Positions 13,790 to 26,500 of a stretch of 64,000 nucleotides of DNA are shown here, piece by piece. Each line of letters starts with the position of its first letter. Position 1 is the stretch's first letter. Source of the DNA: Branchiostoma floridae (Eukaryota > Chordata > Leptocardii > Amphioxiformes > Branchiostomatidae); the NCBI RefSeq assembly GCF_000003815.2, contig NC_049979.1:18709188-18773187 (forward strand). Direction: 5' to 3'. The notes under the pieces were generated by a model. It had not been told where the DNA came from. It saw only the letters and a list, made by a program, of their open reading frames with translations, and made no database searches. Made by a program: the position numbers and the translations under genes.

Positions 13790-14690
13790 ATATTCCTACC
13801 TTTCTTTACAACTGCTGCTTTAATTGTTTATCATTGATTATGCAAATAAGGTTCTTATTTACATAAATTGTATCAGTTGATCATCTCCTCTACCAGACAC
13901 CAGACGTACACAATCTATGTTAAGAAAGAAGGCTTTTATCGCATTTTCTGATAATTTATGCAAATGAGACCCTCATTTGCATAATTAATGTTCAACGATG
14001 TTCACCCGTACATAACTTCCAAATGCTACAAGTAAGAAGTTACTGTCATTTACGACAATAAAATTGTAGCATTTTCTCATTAATTATGCAAATTAGGTAT
14101 TTATTTTGCATAATATATATCAATCAATATTCTTCTCCTTCTCAGTTACAGGTGTCACATGTTGCAATGGTCCCATACTGGAACTGAGCATGTTCATAAA
14201 ATTTCATAATTAATCATGCAAATTAGATAAATATTTGCATAATTAATATGTCATTATATGAAGCATCACTTAAGCTATCCACATACCAAAAATCATAACA
14301 ATTCGTTAACCCCTTCTTGAGTTATTCCCGTTTAAAGTCTGACACTAAACCCGCCCTGCAGTTCCAAAACAAGCCACCAGGGGGCCCAAACCTACACCAC
14401 TTACTCTCGGCATCAAGAGCTGTCTACCACTCAAAAATCATAGCCGCAGCATGTTTAGAACTCGAGATTTCAAACCAGGAAGTTCCGCTGCAGTACCGTA
14501 ACAGGCTTCTAGGGAGCCCAAAATCTAATCGTTTCCAGGTCTCATCAAGACCTACCCACATACCAAATATCAATACAATCCATCTAGGCGTTCTTGAGTT
14601 ATCCTGGTCTTCTACATACATACAAACAAACAAACAAACGCTACCCAAAATATAACCTTCTCGGCGAAGGTAAAAACACCATCAAGGGTC
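13790..14690. repeat. compound interspersed repeat with octamer-bearing units
   Basis: The left half holds about four AT-rich units spaced 118-130 bp apart. Each contains ATGCAAAT (13840, 13958, 14086, 14216), and two also have the inverted form ATTTGCAT (13975, 14233). The right half is CG-richer. It has two related blocks (around AAGCCACCAGGGGGCCCAAA and GGCTTCTAGGGAGCCCAAAA) and two copies of TTCTTGAGTTAT, and ends in a short (ACAAA/CAAA) run and TTCTCGGCGAAGGTAA. I recall this kind of tail from dispersed repeats of several marine invertebrates, but the class is not certain. It sits in intron or upstream DNA of the CH-domain gene. Confidence 0.7.
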
Positions 14691-17600
14691 TTTGCCTTTT
14701 TAACCTTTGACCTGGTAACTATGGGCAATGGACTAACAACAAACAGATGCTTCTTTTAACAACTGAAGCATGGATAATCTCCTTTGTGGTGTACAGTGAC
14801 AGTTGCCATTAGAAAGTGACAGTTCCTAATTTGCAGTCATTGTTTCAGTCTGATTAAAATTCTGGGCATCATAGTTATCTTGAGGGTATTGACCAAATCA
14901 CTGAGAAGTTTAGTAAGAAGGTTTTGGGCCCAAAAGTAACCAACTGTAGATATGCAAGTCAGTAAATGATATAACTTGATAAATAGATGGCAATGTGGGC
15001 CATAATGTTACATGCAATAAAAAGCTCATCACTTATCAATACTTGACAAATGAAAATAGGAAGAGACAGATCTAGAAAACAGGAGAAGGTTTGTGGTAAA
15101 CTATAAATTCATTCCAACTTAAAATCTGGTTACTGTACTGCATATATCAACACAGCAGATCTGAGATGTAAATGCTATTTGGACTGGAATTTCAATGTTG
15201 GGTCTGTTCCAACCCTGTTGTAACTTAATTTGATCTTTCCTGCACCAGAGACTGAAGGGAAATTGTTATGCATCTGATTTACATCTACACACATGTACAA
15301 AGGAAAACATCTAGATTGTTCTTTGTTCAGCATACAATAAACGCATCTGCGCAAAACTGAATACAGACCATGAGAGAAACAATAATCATTTTACATGGGA
15401 CTTTGCAGAAGAGTAGATAAACATTGTTTCCCACATGCTACAAACACTGTTGTCTTCATGTGGACATCAAAGAAGTACCTGGGATTCCTGCTGTAATGGG
15501 TAGGATTTAAGAGCTCCCCATGGGGTATCACCTGTTGCCTCATGTTTATGCAACAAAGGAACTTGGAAAGCTTTTCAACAGGTAGCCCTCAGTCACAAGA
15601 AATAAATCATGCATGCAGAAAATTGTTGTAGGTTCACTGGATAGTCATAAATAATGAAATACTGCATTCCTTCACTGCTGTGGTTAACACAAACCTTGCT
15701 CTTAAACTTGTGGAACAAACATCAAACACATATCAGATTTGTGAAATATCAATCATTGCGTTGTGTTTGTTGTCATTTTTACTTTATAGCAATGTTAAAG
15801 ATATAGTCCTAACGCGTTTTAGGATTTTCTAGCAATAGTCATGCAACACAATCTGTTATTTATTAGTGCTGTAGTGGTATAAACAACCTTGCCATATGAC
15901 CATGAAAGTGTACTGTAACCTTTATTTGTGTGCATGCAATGGCTACAGAAAAAGCAGCATTATCTGCATTCATGCTAATTATCACTGATTGTATACATGT
16001 ACACCCCAGACAATTGGGTTATGATACTGATCTATGGCTTACTTGACAGCTTCACATGCTCTTATGACAGTCCCTAATCATGTCAGTTTATTACCTTAAT
16101 ATGTTCCCATTACTTCCATCTAACTACATGAATCCATACAAAAACTTAAAAGCTATCAATCATTCAGATGTCCCACCTTATGCAATTCACAGTCAATGAC
16201 CGGACATAAAAGAACAATACACATCAATGTTGTGGCAAATGTTAACACACGTAGAGCTAGTAATAGCCCTGGAGGGATTATACCTAAACTATTGTTGTGC
16301 CTGGATAAAAGGGGGAATACAAAACACCTTTTTGTTGGAAAAAAAATCATTATGGAGATGACACAGAATTTATGAATCAAAAGTACATTGTACTTTTAAT
16401 CTAAAAGGGCATTCAAAGGTTAGTCTTTACTAAAAGTGCATCACTCCCTATTTCTGACGGGACTGGGATTTTGTTGCTACTATGGTGGTCCTCATTCCCC
16501 AGTTTTACTATGAGTTTAGTAGCCAAAATACAGCAAAACCCTCGGTTGCTAGGGGCACGCCTGGCATGAAAGTCTGGCCCCATGGTAATTTACTGGCAGC
16601 AAGACTAATACCAACAGATCCTAAAGGTTATAACTATTGAAGTTAAAAGTGCTTGATTCTTAACTGATGGATAAATATTGCTGAACATTAGTTTTCAGTA
16701 ATCATCATAAATAACATACAGGGATGTACTACAACAGACTATGATAATAGGACACTGACTTATGAGACATATTCAGAAAAAGGCAGGAGGCATGTCTGAT
16801 GTTTTGCATTCCATCTCACCCACTCAACCCTCTGGGGTGGACTCCACACCATATCACTTTCACAAGTTCAACAAGATTAAAATCACTGGATGGAACATTC
16901 ATCATGACCTAGACATACAGGAAGACTACACTAACAGTGGTGTTATTAAACTTTAAGGCGTTTCTTCTCCTTTGTCAATTTTCATCCTTTAGTCAGCCTG
17001 TTATGGTACTGATATGGTACTGATGAGGCATTTAACCATCGTTAAAATGACAGTCCGAGTTCCAATAAAAGTGCTAGTAACATTACAGATGGTAGTCTTT
17101 AATGTAACAAACAACTTGGAATAATTCTTAAGTCACCTTTTTCAGCATATCATACCTACTTGAAACTCAGAGTAGCACTAGTGTAGAGTGCCAACACAAA
17201 TACTGTGACCTTGACAGACAAAAACGGTCTGATAATCAAAATCTTGAGGTACATATAATTCTGTCTTGAATAGATATGGGGGACATGCAATATGGTGTCC
17301 TACCTGATTTGAAAACAGAATGCAGTCTGAGCTGCACATTAACACTGCCATTGAATACACCCATTAGACTTGCTTTGTTGGAGCAATGTTTATAAAGTGG
17401 AGGCTAATGTGATTGAATCAGCAATCTAACTGGCTGTATATCACTGTGGCAGTGCTTTCTACTAGCTGGGAATTACACTCTGGCTGTCACATGTCTATCA
17501 TTACAGATGACCTTTACAACAGAAGCTTTGTGATACTGATAGCAGGACTATTTGCACAGGTAATTCCTTGTATGCACTCATACTCACTGGGCATGGTAGT

Positions 17601-17936
17601 CTAGGATCAGTGATAAGAAATATTATCTGGGAATCACTCGTGCATTAAGATGGCATTCTGCATACCAACTTAACATGTGCTATCTATAGTATAACTATAA
17701 GAGTTGCATTAAAAAAAATTAATTCATAACACAATACAAAGTACTCCAAATAAGTTGAAAATAACTCATGTTATATATTGTGACACCATAAGCACCCCCC
17801 CTTCCCTGGTAAACATTGCATGGTATGCCACTGCTAACCACTTATGTTTGCAGGTACAACCACTTTGGTCATGGGGAAACCCTTCAACTCATGATTGACT
17901 ACTACACATGTTTTTGCCTACACACTCAATGAATGT
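14691..17936. other. noncoding interval, nothing recognised
   Basis: No exon, RNA gene or transposon was recognised here on either strand. Small open frames have no splice-compatible context or domain. The interval lies inside the presumed long 5' intron of the CH-domain gene. Confidence 0.4.
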
Positions 17937-18048
17937 AGCCTAGGTACCATCCATATTCTACCGGGCTCCTTACACTCGCTACCTAAAAAATACCTAAAAA
18001 AGGTAGCGAGTGTAAGGAGCTTGGTAGAATATGGGTGGTACCCAGGCT
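17937..18048. mobile_element. near-perfect foldback element, 48-bp arms
   Basis: The arms at 17937-17984 and 18001-18048 are inverted copies with only a few mismatches, separated by a 16-bp A-rich spacer. The shared core is CTCCTTACACTCGCTACCT. No target-site duplication is obvious and there is no coding capacity, so this is most likely a MITE or foldback remnant. Transcribed, it would form a long stem-loop. Confidence 0.75.
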
Positions 18049-18703
18049 AAATGAATGCTGAGCAAAGAGGCTTTTGATGTGATGAAATATATGTGGTGGA
18101 AAGAAATAAAGAATACAAAGACCATAATTATACCAAGGAGTTAACCTCCTTAATTATACCCTCCTTAGTACCCCCTAAACCACTAAATACAATGTACAGC
18201 ATGTTTTCAACACATTTTTGAGATGAAAATTACACTATGATTATTTACTGCATTGAAGCAGATTTGAACAGCTCGAAAACAAAAGAAGACAGAAGTAACC
18301 TTCACACGTAAAGACTTTCAATATATGCCATTCTGGGCTTGTCAAATGTGTCTTTAAGTTTAGGATATGGAACCGTTTTCACATAGCAGGGTTATGGCAA
18401 TAAGCAGATGTGGGAGGTAACTCAACTTTCATACAAGGTGTATCATGTTACTAGCTCTACCTTCTTGACAGCTGATCAAGTAGGACTTGACACCTTTGGA
18501 CAAAACCGCCAAGTGGGTCACCAGCAAAGGATAACAACAGATAAAATGCTAGCAAGACCTTTTTCTAACCCAAATCCTGACTACATTCAGCAGGGTGTGG
18601 TTGAAAGTTGCCAGGATTTGCAACTCATATCTGAACACCACCACACTGACACTGACTATCACTCGAAAGTGACATAATATGTGAAATGGTAGAGGATACT
18701 CAC
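18049..18703. other. noncoding interval, nothing recognised
   Basis: No exon or repeat family was recognised. A short AAGGAG-GTTAAC-type palindrome lies near 18140, next to the foldback element. An open frame on the plus strand at 18408-18677 has no domain similarity. Confidence 0.4.
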
Positions 18704-18872
18704 GAATGTTCTCGCACACATGCTCCTGATACAGGTCAAACATCCTTACAAAGATACCTGGACTTGAACTAAAGGAAGCCAGCCTGTTCCAGTGTACAGG
18801 GGCAGGGCCTATGGGATGTTTTGAAGTTCTGAGGCGTGGGCCCAAGTTACTAGTCACAACTGATAAATGCAT
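18704..18872 (-). CDS. candidate alternative 5' exon of the CH-domain gene
   Basis: A minus-strand open frame starts at an ATG at 18872 and ends at the donor ATTC|GTGAGT at 18704, again leaving one base. That phase matches the CH exon at 6084 and gives ...MFDLYQEHVCENI joined to HEQEEVQKRTF. A possible acceptor about 60 bases before the donor (TTCAAGTCCAG, followed by GTATCTTTG) would instead make it a short internal exon. That version could also accept the one-base overhang of the 20602 exon. No known family was recognised in the peptide. Confidence 0.3.
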
Positions 18873-20601
18873 TCTGTGTGGACAAGGATTTGCCTTTAAG
18901 GTATTTGACTGGATATTGGCGGATCCAAAACTGACAACTTAAGACCTAAGTTTGCATTTGCCAGATAGGGTAGCCCATACACCTTGCCGTGCATAATGTT
19001 GTTCAACTTTCTTAAGATGCCAGAGTCTTCGTAAAAGACAATGTTCCTGTAATTTGACTCTTATTTTGGTTTCTACTCTGGTGCATTGTTAGCATGAGGC
19101 TTCTTGACTACTCACTTCTTTAACGTTAGGGGTCGCTGCACAGTATTCAACAACTTATTCTACTGCTTTGTACACCCCAGCAAAGCTAAGGCCAGCTTTT
19201 TTAAAGACAAGTCAGCTGATCAACTGTCAACTTTTCTTCTATATTATCAATATTATCTTCTCTGCTGCCAACTGTAACTTATCAATGCTTCTAGTAAACA
19301 TCACTGTGTTTTGAAAAACAATTTGGCCTGGAGAAAAGAAATATCTAATATTTTCTTATCTTCTCTAGGTTATCTGACCTGCTGTCCTCTTTCTGATGGT
19401 TTGGATCTAGAGGATAATCAAAACTTTTTAATGTTGCTATTTCTCATTTGTTAACCCTTATGAAAATACTGTAGTTAACTGTAGAAAGTTTTATTCTGTG
19501 ACAAAAGGGTCACTCATCACTGTACCCCCATTTTCAAAATCAATCTGTACTATTTGGGTTCCTCAGAGTTGTCTGTTTTGACAGGCTCAAATAACCTTTG
19601 AAGAGTGCAGCATGGAGGGGAGTAATGTAATGCCAGAGGCCATACAAGTAGGGCATCAGGGCAAACCATTCCTGTCCAGTATGGCACAGTTGTCACAACA
19701 CACATGAAGGGTGAACAGGTGGACAGAATGTGTATTCAACCCAATCCTTATTTTCTGTTTTGACACAGGTCTAATAGAGATGCCAAACTGGAATAGATGG
19801 GACATGTGGAATGATAATTCCTGGGCTGGAGAAATGGATTAGTGACAGATGTGAGCAGGTGAAAACTCCAACAAACTTAGCCAGTGACAACTACCACCAT
19901 ACCAGTATATCAGGAAATGTTTTGTCCTAGGGTTCTTATCCAAAGTAAAAGAAGCCAAGCATGATGTTTGTTTCAAGTAAGGATATAACCATATAGTAAT
20001 AAAGGTATACTGATATAGCTATGATATATCATGTAAAGAAATGCTATTTTCAGGGACAAGTAAAAGTTATCAAAGACATGAAAAAGTGTTTTGAAATAAA
20101 TCACTTCACAGCTGCAATAGGTGCATGCATTCTATATTGACTGCTTCTATAAGTTGTATATCAATAAACAGCAATACATGCATGTTACATGTACGTTATA
20201 TAAAGATATGTCTATTTTGCTATCAATACAATGAAATTATTAAAATGGCACAAAGCTGAAGTCAGCATCATTGTCAGTTAATTGTTACAAGCATGTCAAG
20301 TATTTGGTGGTATGCTTTGCTGTCACACTTATCAAGTTACATATCAGTTTTTGATTGATGATGAATTGTCACCACGATTTATCAATATGATATGGTCTAG
20401 CAACATCCTTCATATCCATGATGATACTTATAGCCAAACTTTTACCATGGCCATACTTAACCATGCTACTTGTACAGCTTTATTGATCTGAAACTGTCTA
20501 CCCACAACTGAGAAATATGTCCAGTGGCATGTGAGGTTATGTGTGATGAGACCTCTAGGACCTGTGGTATTTCACACATAGTAGTAACCTTATCTACCTA
20601 C
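18873..20601. other. noncoding interval, nothing recognised
   Basis: No supported exon, RNA or mobile element was found. The interval lies between candidate 5' exons of the CH-domain gene and is probably intronic. Confidence 0.4.
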
Positions 20602-20680
20602 CTCTCCTGCTGCCGATCTGTGAGCTCAGGCTCCTCGGGATGGATCCCAATAATGGCGGTCTCTTTCGTTGGCCTGACAT
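20602..20680 (-). CDS. candidate first coding exon of the long isoform of the CH-domain gene
   Basis: On the minus strand, ATG at 20680 follows an in-frame TAG and opens MSGQRKRPPLLGSIPRSL then SSQIGSRR. The exon ends at a strong donor (GAGAG|GTAGGTAG) with one base of a split codon. Joined to the CH exon at 6084 it reads ...GSRRDEQEEVQKRTF. The exon may extend 5' as leader to an acceptor-like GCCGCAG near 20780. The upstream stop and good donor make it the better-supported of the three distal 5' exons. The basic, Ser/Arg-rich peptide is probably disordered. Confidence 0.5.
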
Positions 20681-20780
20681 CTTCCCCTAAGTCACCACAC
20701 CCGCAGCGACATTTCAGCAAAATCCCAACCTCTTGTGACGCTTGAGGGTCACTTCTTGATCAGATGATCCAACAGACTCT

Positions 20781-22133
20781 GCGGCAAAACAAATACCCAC
20801 ATTTCACAGATGCCTGCTGGCAAGAGGTTTAGAACCCAAACACTCTTAAAATCAGAATATATAAATGGGCATACAAGTCCAACATAGATCTATAAGGTCA
20901 TAATTATAAACTTTACAGGAAATCATTCAGCTAGTACAGTTTAAGGTTAATTTTAGTTATAAGTAGTGTAGCTGATGAATTGCCTTGGTGGATGTAAAAT
21001 ACAGTACTGTCAAACACAGTCTGAAAATTAGACATTAGAGTTATATGCACCAGTAATCTGCTAAACAGTAGCTACTGTAGCTGTACTTGTTCTTTTATCT
21101 TTCTGAGCTGAATAACAGGTGCTACAGTGTATTTGCCAATGTCCATTGTACAAGCTGTTACAACATACACTAAACAGGTTATAGCCAGATGGAAAGAAGG
21201 TCAGGAATAGCCTGGAGGCTACATTTTTGTGGCGCATGTAGCTAACTGGTCTACACAATAGTTACTACAACAGACTTTTTTCTTACCTTGAACTAAAAAA
21301 TAAAATCAAGGATCAATACAACTTTCTCAATTGTGAGTAGGAGTGTAGGTGCCCCTCTATCTACTATTACATGTGTGCTAACTGCATTACTGACCATGCA
21401 TACAACTGTTTTGAACCATTACCTAACGAAGGGAACATAATTGCTGCTTGCGGCAGACACCTGTAGTAAGTTTTTGACAGTTCAGTTGACAAATAGTGGC
21501 ACGCTGTTGTAAAACACAATGATGTTTGGCAGTGCAACCCACCAGTGACAAGGAGGATAAGGTTTCCACTCCCTTAGCCTTTCTTGCAGTGTTTACATAG
21601 TGAATACAGTTGTCCTTTTTGTGGTGAGATTGAGATTTTAGAATATCTTATGATGGTTAACATTACTTGTATTCCCAAAGCTCCTACTAGTACTTATCAA
21701 CAGCTAGTCTTTATCTATTATGGCCTAATCAGTGGGGGATTACTGCAAATGCCAATATGATAGGGTCATCAAGTCCTCTTTAGTCTTGGTCCACAGTTTC
21801 AGCTAACAAATATGATCATACTAGGGTGAAATGACAATAGAAACCTAAATCAACAGATTTTTTTGCCATAAACCAATGACAATCAGTTTAACTTGATAGA
21901 TTTTGAGTGAAATGACAATATACAAAATACCAGGGCACAAGAGTTCAAGGATGCTTGACGGGTTGAACAGAAATCAGACTCCACCGTGAAAATGTATAAC
22001 GGCACAGGAAGTGGGGAGGGCAGTGCCTCAGTACGGCCATCATGTCCCATATCCTACACTGTCCTGATTATCAACGTTAATTGATAAACATCAACCCAAG
22101 GGACCTCTCGTCTTCAATCTTATCCGCACTTAC
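20781..22133. other. first-intron interval of the CH-domain gene, nothing recognised
   Basis: The region lies between the putative leader exon and the 20602 exon on the minus strand. No exon or repeat family was identified. Confidence 0.35.
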
Positions 22134-22450
22134 CAGCTCAAGGGGCGGGCACACATCTCTGACTTGCAACAATCGGAATATTTACAATTCAGCTTAAGAT
22201 TCCTTAAGGGCAGGAAAAAATGTCCGTATTCAGGAAAGACGCGTTGTTCCTCTCGGGCCTCGAGTGAAAAATGTTGGGCCCAAAATAACCAAAGCTAAGT
22301 GGAGATCACTTGTGTGGCGTCAGGGCACAAACGGTCGCCCACCGAGACACATGCAGGCCTGGCTTTCAGAGTCCAGGAAATCTTAGACAATGATGCACCC
22401 TTGACTAACTCCCCTACACGAAATCAAATGGGGTGATGTTCGTACCGATG
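22134..22450 (-). other. possible 5' untranslated first exon of the CH-domain gene
   Basis: A strong minus-strand donor, CTG|GTAAGTGCGG, occurs at 22134 just downstream of CpG-richer sequence (22.1-22.5 kb). No long open frame precedes it, so it would be leader exon. Its 5' boundary is a guess. Transcript data would be needed to confirm it. Confidence 0.3.
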
Positions 22451-23561
22451 CATGTGATCCTGTTGGTGTCGCAGATGCTCAGGAATCAGTGACCGTTGTC
22501 ATGTTGTCCTGGGGCTGATGGCATGACAAGTGTGGAAGCGTTGTGTACATTTCGTCCACATCAACAGATATGCAAATGTACCACAGGGAACTCCCCGGAG
22601 GACAAGAGGCTGATCTGTCTGGTACCTTCCCTCCCTCGGCAAGACGTGGTTACAGATGGACACCGATCTTGCCTATTCCAAGACGAAATTTTTTTATGCA
22701 GCTTGTTTTCGTACGAACATCTAAACTTTGGACTTAACATATGCGGCGACGTTCAAGTAGTGTTGACATTGAAACGCTATATCAAGTTACCGTGTTCTTT
22801 TCTCAAATTAATGTTGCAATAAAGATAATTTAATCATAGAGAAGTAATACCGTACAGGCCCTCGAAAAGTGTTGAATAGATTGCACATTTGTTTGTCATC
22901 GGCAAGCCACCATGATAATCAAATAGTACTTTCTACGTAATAAACTGCGGCTTTTGCCTGATAACCTGGAACCAGAACCTTATTATAGTCAGCAACGCCC
23001 TCTATTTAGTTGACAAGAATTGCAAGCGCAGCAGAACAGTAGGCTATCTTGTCAAAGAGTATAAAAGAAAGAACACCATAAAGGAAATACAAATAGAAAG
23101 TAGCAACGAAATTGTCATTGACAGGGCAAGATGAATGAAGGTGCTAGGAATATTCAACACCATACTGCACCACACTGTATTTGCACATTTGCAACACCAA
23201 TTTGCAACATTCACATTGTAACATTTAAAAAAATCGTCTGCTTCCCGCCAGATCGCATATTCACGTAAACACAATATTGAAATCAACATGTTTTGGAATA
23301 AACCGTCATATTTTTTCTTATAACGTCCAACGATATGCTTTAATAATTCAAACTATTTTTTTATTACAAAGTTATGCAAAAATGTTGGGTTATTGCCTTG
23401 GTTATTGTTGAAACATCATAATCTGTTCTGCTGCTGTCGTGCAATATTTTGATCATGTGATCAATGACAGCGAAGGTGACAAAGATGGTGAAACCGGTCT
23501 AGTCTGTGTAAGGTCAATCGGAAGTTCAGGAGGCAAATACCAAGTGTACAGGAATCTAATA
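22451..23561. promoter_or_regulatory. head-to-head intergenic interval between the CH-domain gene and the CPT1-like gene
   Basis: The minus-strand CH-domain gene appears to start near 22.1-22.5 kb and the plus-strand CPT1-like gene at or before 23562, so this interval should hold both promoters. No convincing TATA box or named factor site was picked out. The 150 bases before 23562 are open in the CPT1 frame (from 23412) but contain no ATG. Confidence 0.4.
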
Positions 23562-26500
23562 ATGTCTACTGTCAGCAAGACTATGCTGGACTCTCCGATG
23601 GTCTCGACGATGGTGATCGGGGCTGCAGGAGCGGCGACAGGGGTCGTTCTTGCTCGCCACTTCCCCGGCACCTTCGCGACGTTCCCGCCCCTCTGGAGTA
23701 TTTCCCCTGTCGGGAATGGCGCTGTGTGCGGGCTAGTGGTGGGCTGTGTCGGCTGGAACCTCCGGACATGGTGCAGGGTCCTGTCCCTCAAGGTTCTCCT
23801 CAAGTACAGGGGATGGATGTACTCACCGCGCAGCAGAATCACCAAGGTAAACAATAGACCTGCATCACCTGAGAGTCATGACGTTGTATAATTATATAAA
23901 TTCCAATAGTAGGCATCAAATGAAATTATCTACCAGTAATACAGTGTGCGGACTTTTAACCAATGAGTGCGTGGAATGCATACAAAAATACAAAACATTG
24001 GATTCAATTTTGCGAAATTAGGCCGTTCCAAAATGTAGGGAATAGTAAAAATAGAGGTTTCAAATGAATCATGTGACAGGTATTGGATGAGTTTTTCATA
24101 CCTTACAGGTGTGGCTTTACCTGGTTGACAAGGTGATGGGGAAGGGACCATACTCGTTGTTTGAGTTCCAGAGTGTATTACCTCCGTTGCCAGTGCCAGA
24201 TCTTGCTGCAACCTGCACAAAGTAAGATTCAATAGATCTCGTAGGTATTGTGTTATATTCTCTGTCATTGATGCTACAGTCCAATGCAAATTTGTCCAAA
24301 CAAATTTGTTAAGTACAGAAAAGAATGACCCATTTCTTTCCCTACCCAGGTATCTTGATGTTGCCAGACCGTTGCTGTCACCAGAAGAGTACGACAGGAC
24401 TGAGGAAGCGCTGCGACTTCTACAGGAGAAGGAAGGAAAACCTCTACAGAAATATCTAATCAGAAGGTACTACATGATGTCTAGCTTTCATAACATCAGG
24501 TGTCGTCCAAGGAATGTCTTGTGTTTGTTGGATGGCATCTGTGTTCACTTGATGGGCCTTAATCCACATCAAGAGCTAACATGCTGCATAACAATGAGAT
24601 TCATATTCATGCTGCACCATGTCTGCAGGTGCCTCTGATATTAAAATGGGTCTTTGCCAACTTGCTATATCTGTATGATGTGATATTATTGATTTTTCAT
24701 GCATTATTCAAGAAGATGTTTCCAATGAAATTTTAGCTTGATGCTGTATTCTTATTTTTTAAACCTCTATATGAATAATTGTCTATGGATCACAAATTAA
24801 AGTAGCTTGGACAATGCTAGTTTCATGTCCTGAAGATCTTTCTTCTGTGTCGTGTTAATTAGGTCATGGAAAAATAGGAGCTGGTTGATAGAATGGTGGA
24901 TTGAAAACATATACCTGAAGAACAGAGAGCCGTTACCAGGTTGGTGTTCTTTTATTAAAAGTATTAAAGTGGGATTGGACTGTCACAGATGATGACAAAT
25001 ATGCCCCTTTCAACAATGATATAATTGTACTTCATCTTGTAAAACATGACAACATTGTCTATTGTGGATTTAAATCAGTCAATATGAATGGTTGAATCTA
25101 CACAGTCTATCAGTATTCTATCAGGCTACACATTTATTCCATCAGTATTCTATTAGGCCATTCTTGACACACTTACTGCTACAATTGATAGCCTGCATGA
25201 TATCCAGCCGTATTTGCCCTGAAGAAGGTGACAGACGGTCACTGAAACGTTGGTGTGGAATAAACGAATAGTTGTGTAAAAAGAGTCTCTTTATTCAGTG
25301 ATGTACCAACCTGATGAAACTATTCAAGGATGTATCCAGCCGTATTATAGACTCGGGAGCTATAATACGGCAGGATACCAGGCTATAGAATTGATTCTTT
25401 ATCATCTGTATTTTCATATCCTGCCTTTGTTTCAGAGAATTCTAATTACTACTTCCTTGATGGTTTGGAGCTGCAAGCGTCCTGTCAACTTTCACGGGCA
25501 GCAACCATCATCTACAACCTGTTAAAGTAACTATTGTTACATTTTTGTCAGCCTTTGACCAAGAACTCAATCGTTTGTGATTCCTCATTAAAAGTTACTT
25601 TTTGAGACCTGTGATAAATGGAGGCTTTGGTATACAGTCTGTATTCAGGGAGGAATTTTGCCTCTACTGGTTCAACATCAAAATTCAGTTTTAAGACACT
25701 AATGTGCATTTTAGTAACAAAATGTACTTGAAGGTCTGCAGCATTTTGGATTCCCAAATGTCTGGATGGCTATTTCTAATACAAGATATTTTCTTTTTAC
25801 TGTAGATTTAGAGAGTTGGTGTCCAGTGAAAAGGTATAGCCTGCTGTTCATTGATTTGTATTTTACCTTGTGGCTCGTGTATAAAAGTTGTCAAAAAGAG
25901 GGGGAAGTCTGACAGCTTTGTATCATACATTTCTGCTTTTATATTTATTAGACATGTGTGACACTTATGTTATCCTTTACCTTTTTTGGGATCAAATTTT
26001 TATATATTTCCCAGTGCACTATTTGTCATGATTGTAAATTGTTTCATAGCGTAAGAAGACTAGCTGTAAGATGACAAATGCTCAGTGCTTTTTACCACGT
26101 TTTAGTGGTTGATGCAAAGAATAATATATATATATTTTTAGAACATGTTTTCTGGTATTTTTGCAGCTCCAGGGTGTTTTCTTTCAAACTAGAGTTCCTA
26201 TGTGCATGGATGGCTACAGGTATGGTTTGAGTTATCATTAAGTTTGAATTTTTAAATTTCCAGGATTTCATTAAGGGCAGTCATTCCTGATGTAAGGTTT
26301 GTCACCTTAATCAAAATGGCTTTCTGTTGTAGATACCTGTTTGGAACTTGCCGTATCCCTTGTGTGGAGAAAGACTACTTGGTAACAGATCACCACACAA
26401 AGCACATTGTTATTATCAGGTAAGACCATACCCTTAAGCTGTTCAGGGAATACGCAGAATAACTGCAGTTAAGCCATTGATATTCATATTTCTTCTTCAG

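Noticed and set aside
22496..22822. 108-codon plus-strand frame in the promoter interval
   Set aside because: It has no recognisable domain, no splice partner in the CPT1 model, and overlaps the presumed leader and promoter region of the opposite-strand gene.
23453..23854. 133-codon minus-strand frame opposite the first CPT1 exon
   Set aside because: It lies opposite a CG-rich coding exon whose product has two membrane segments and family similarity, so it is a shadow frame.
25310..25340. CTGATGA resembling a hammerhead-ribozyme core
   Set aside because: The paired stem II and following GAAA core were not found at the right spacing.
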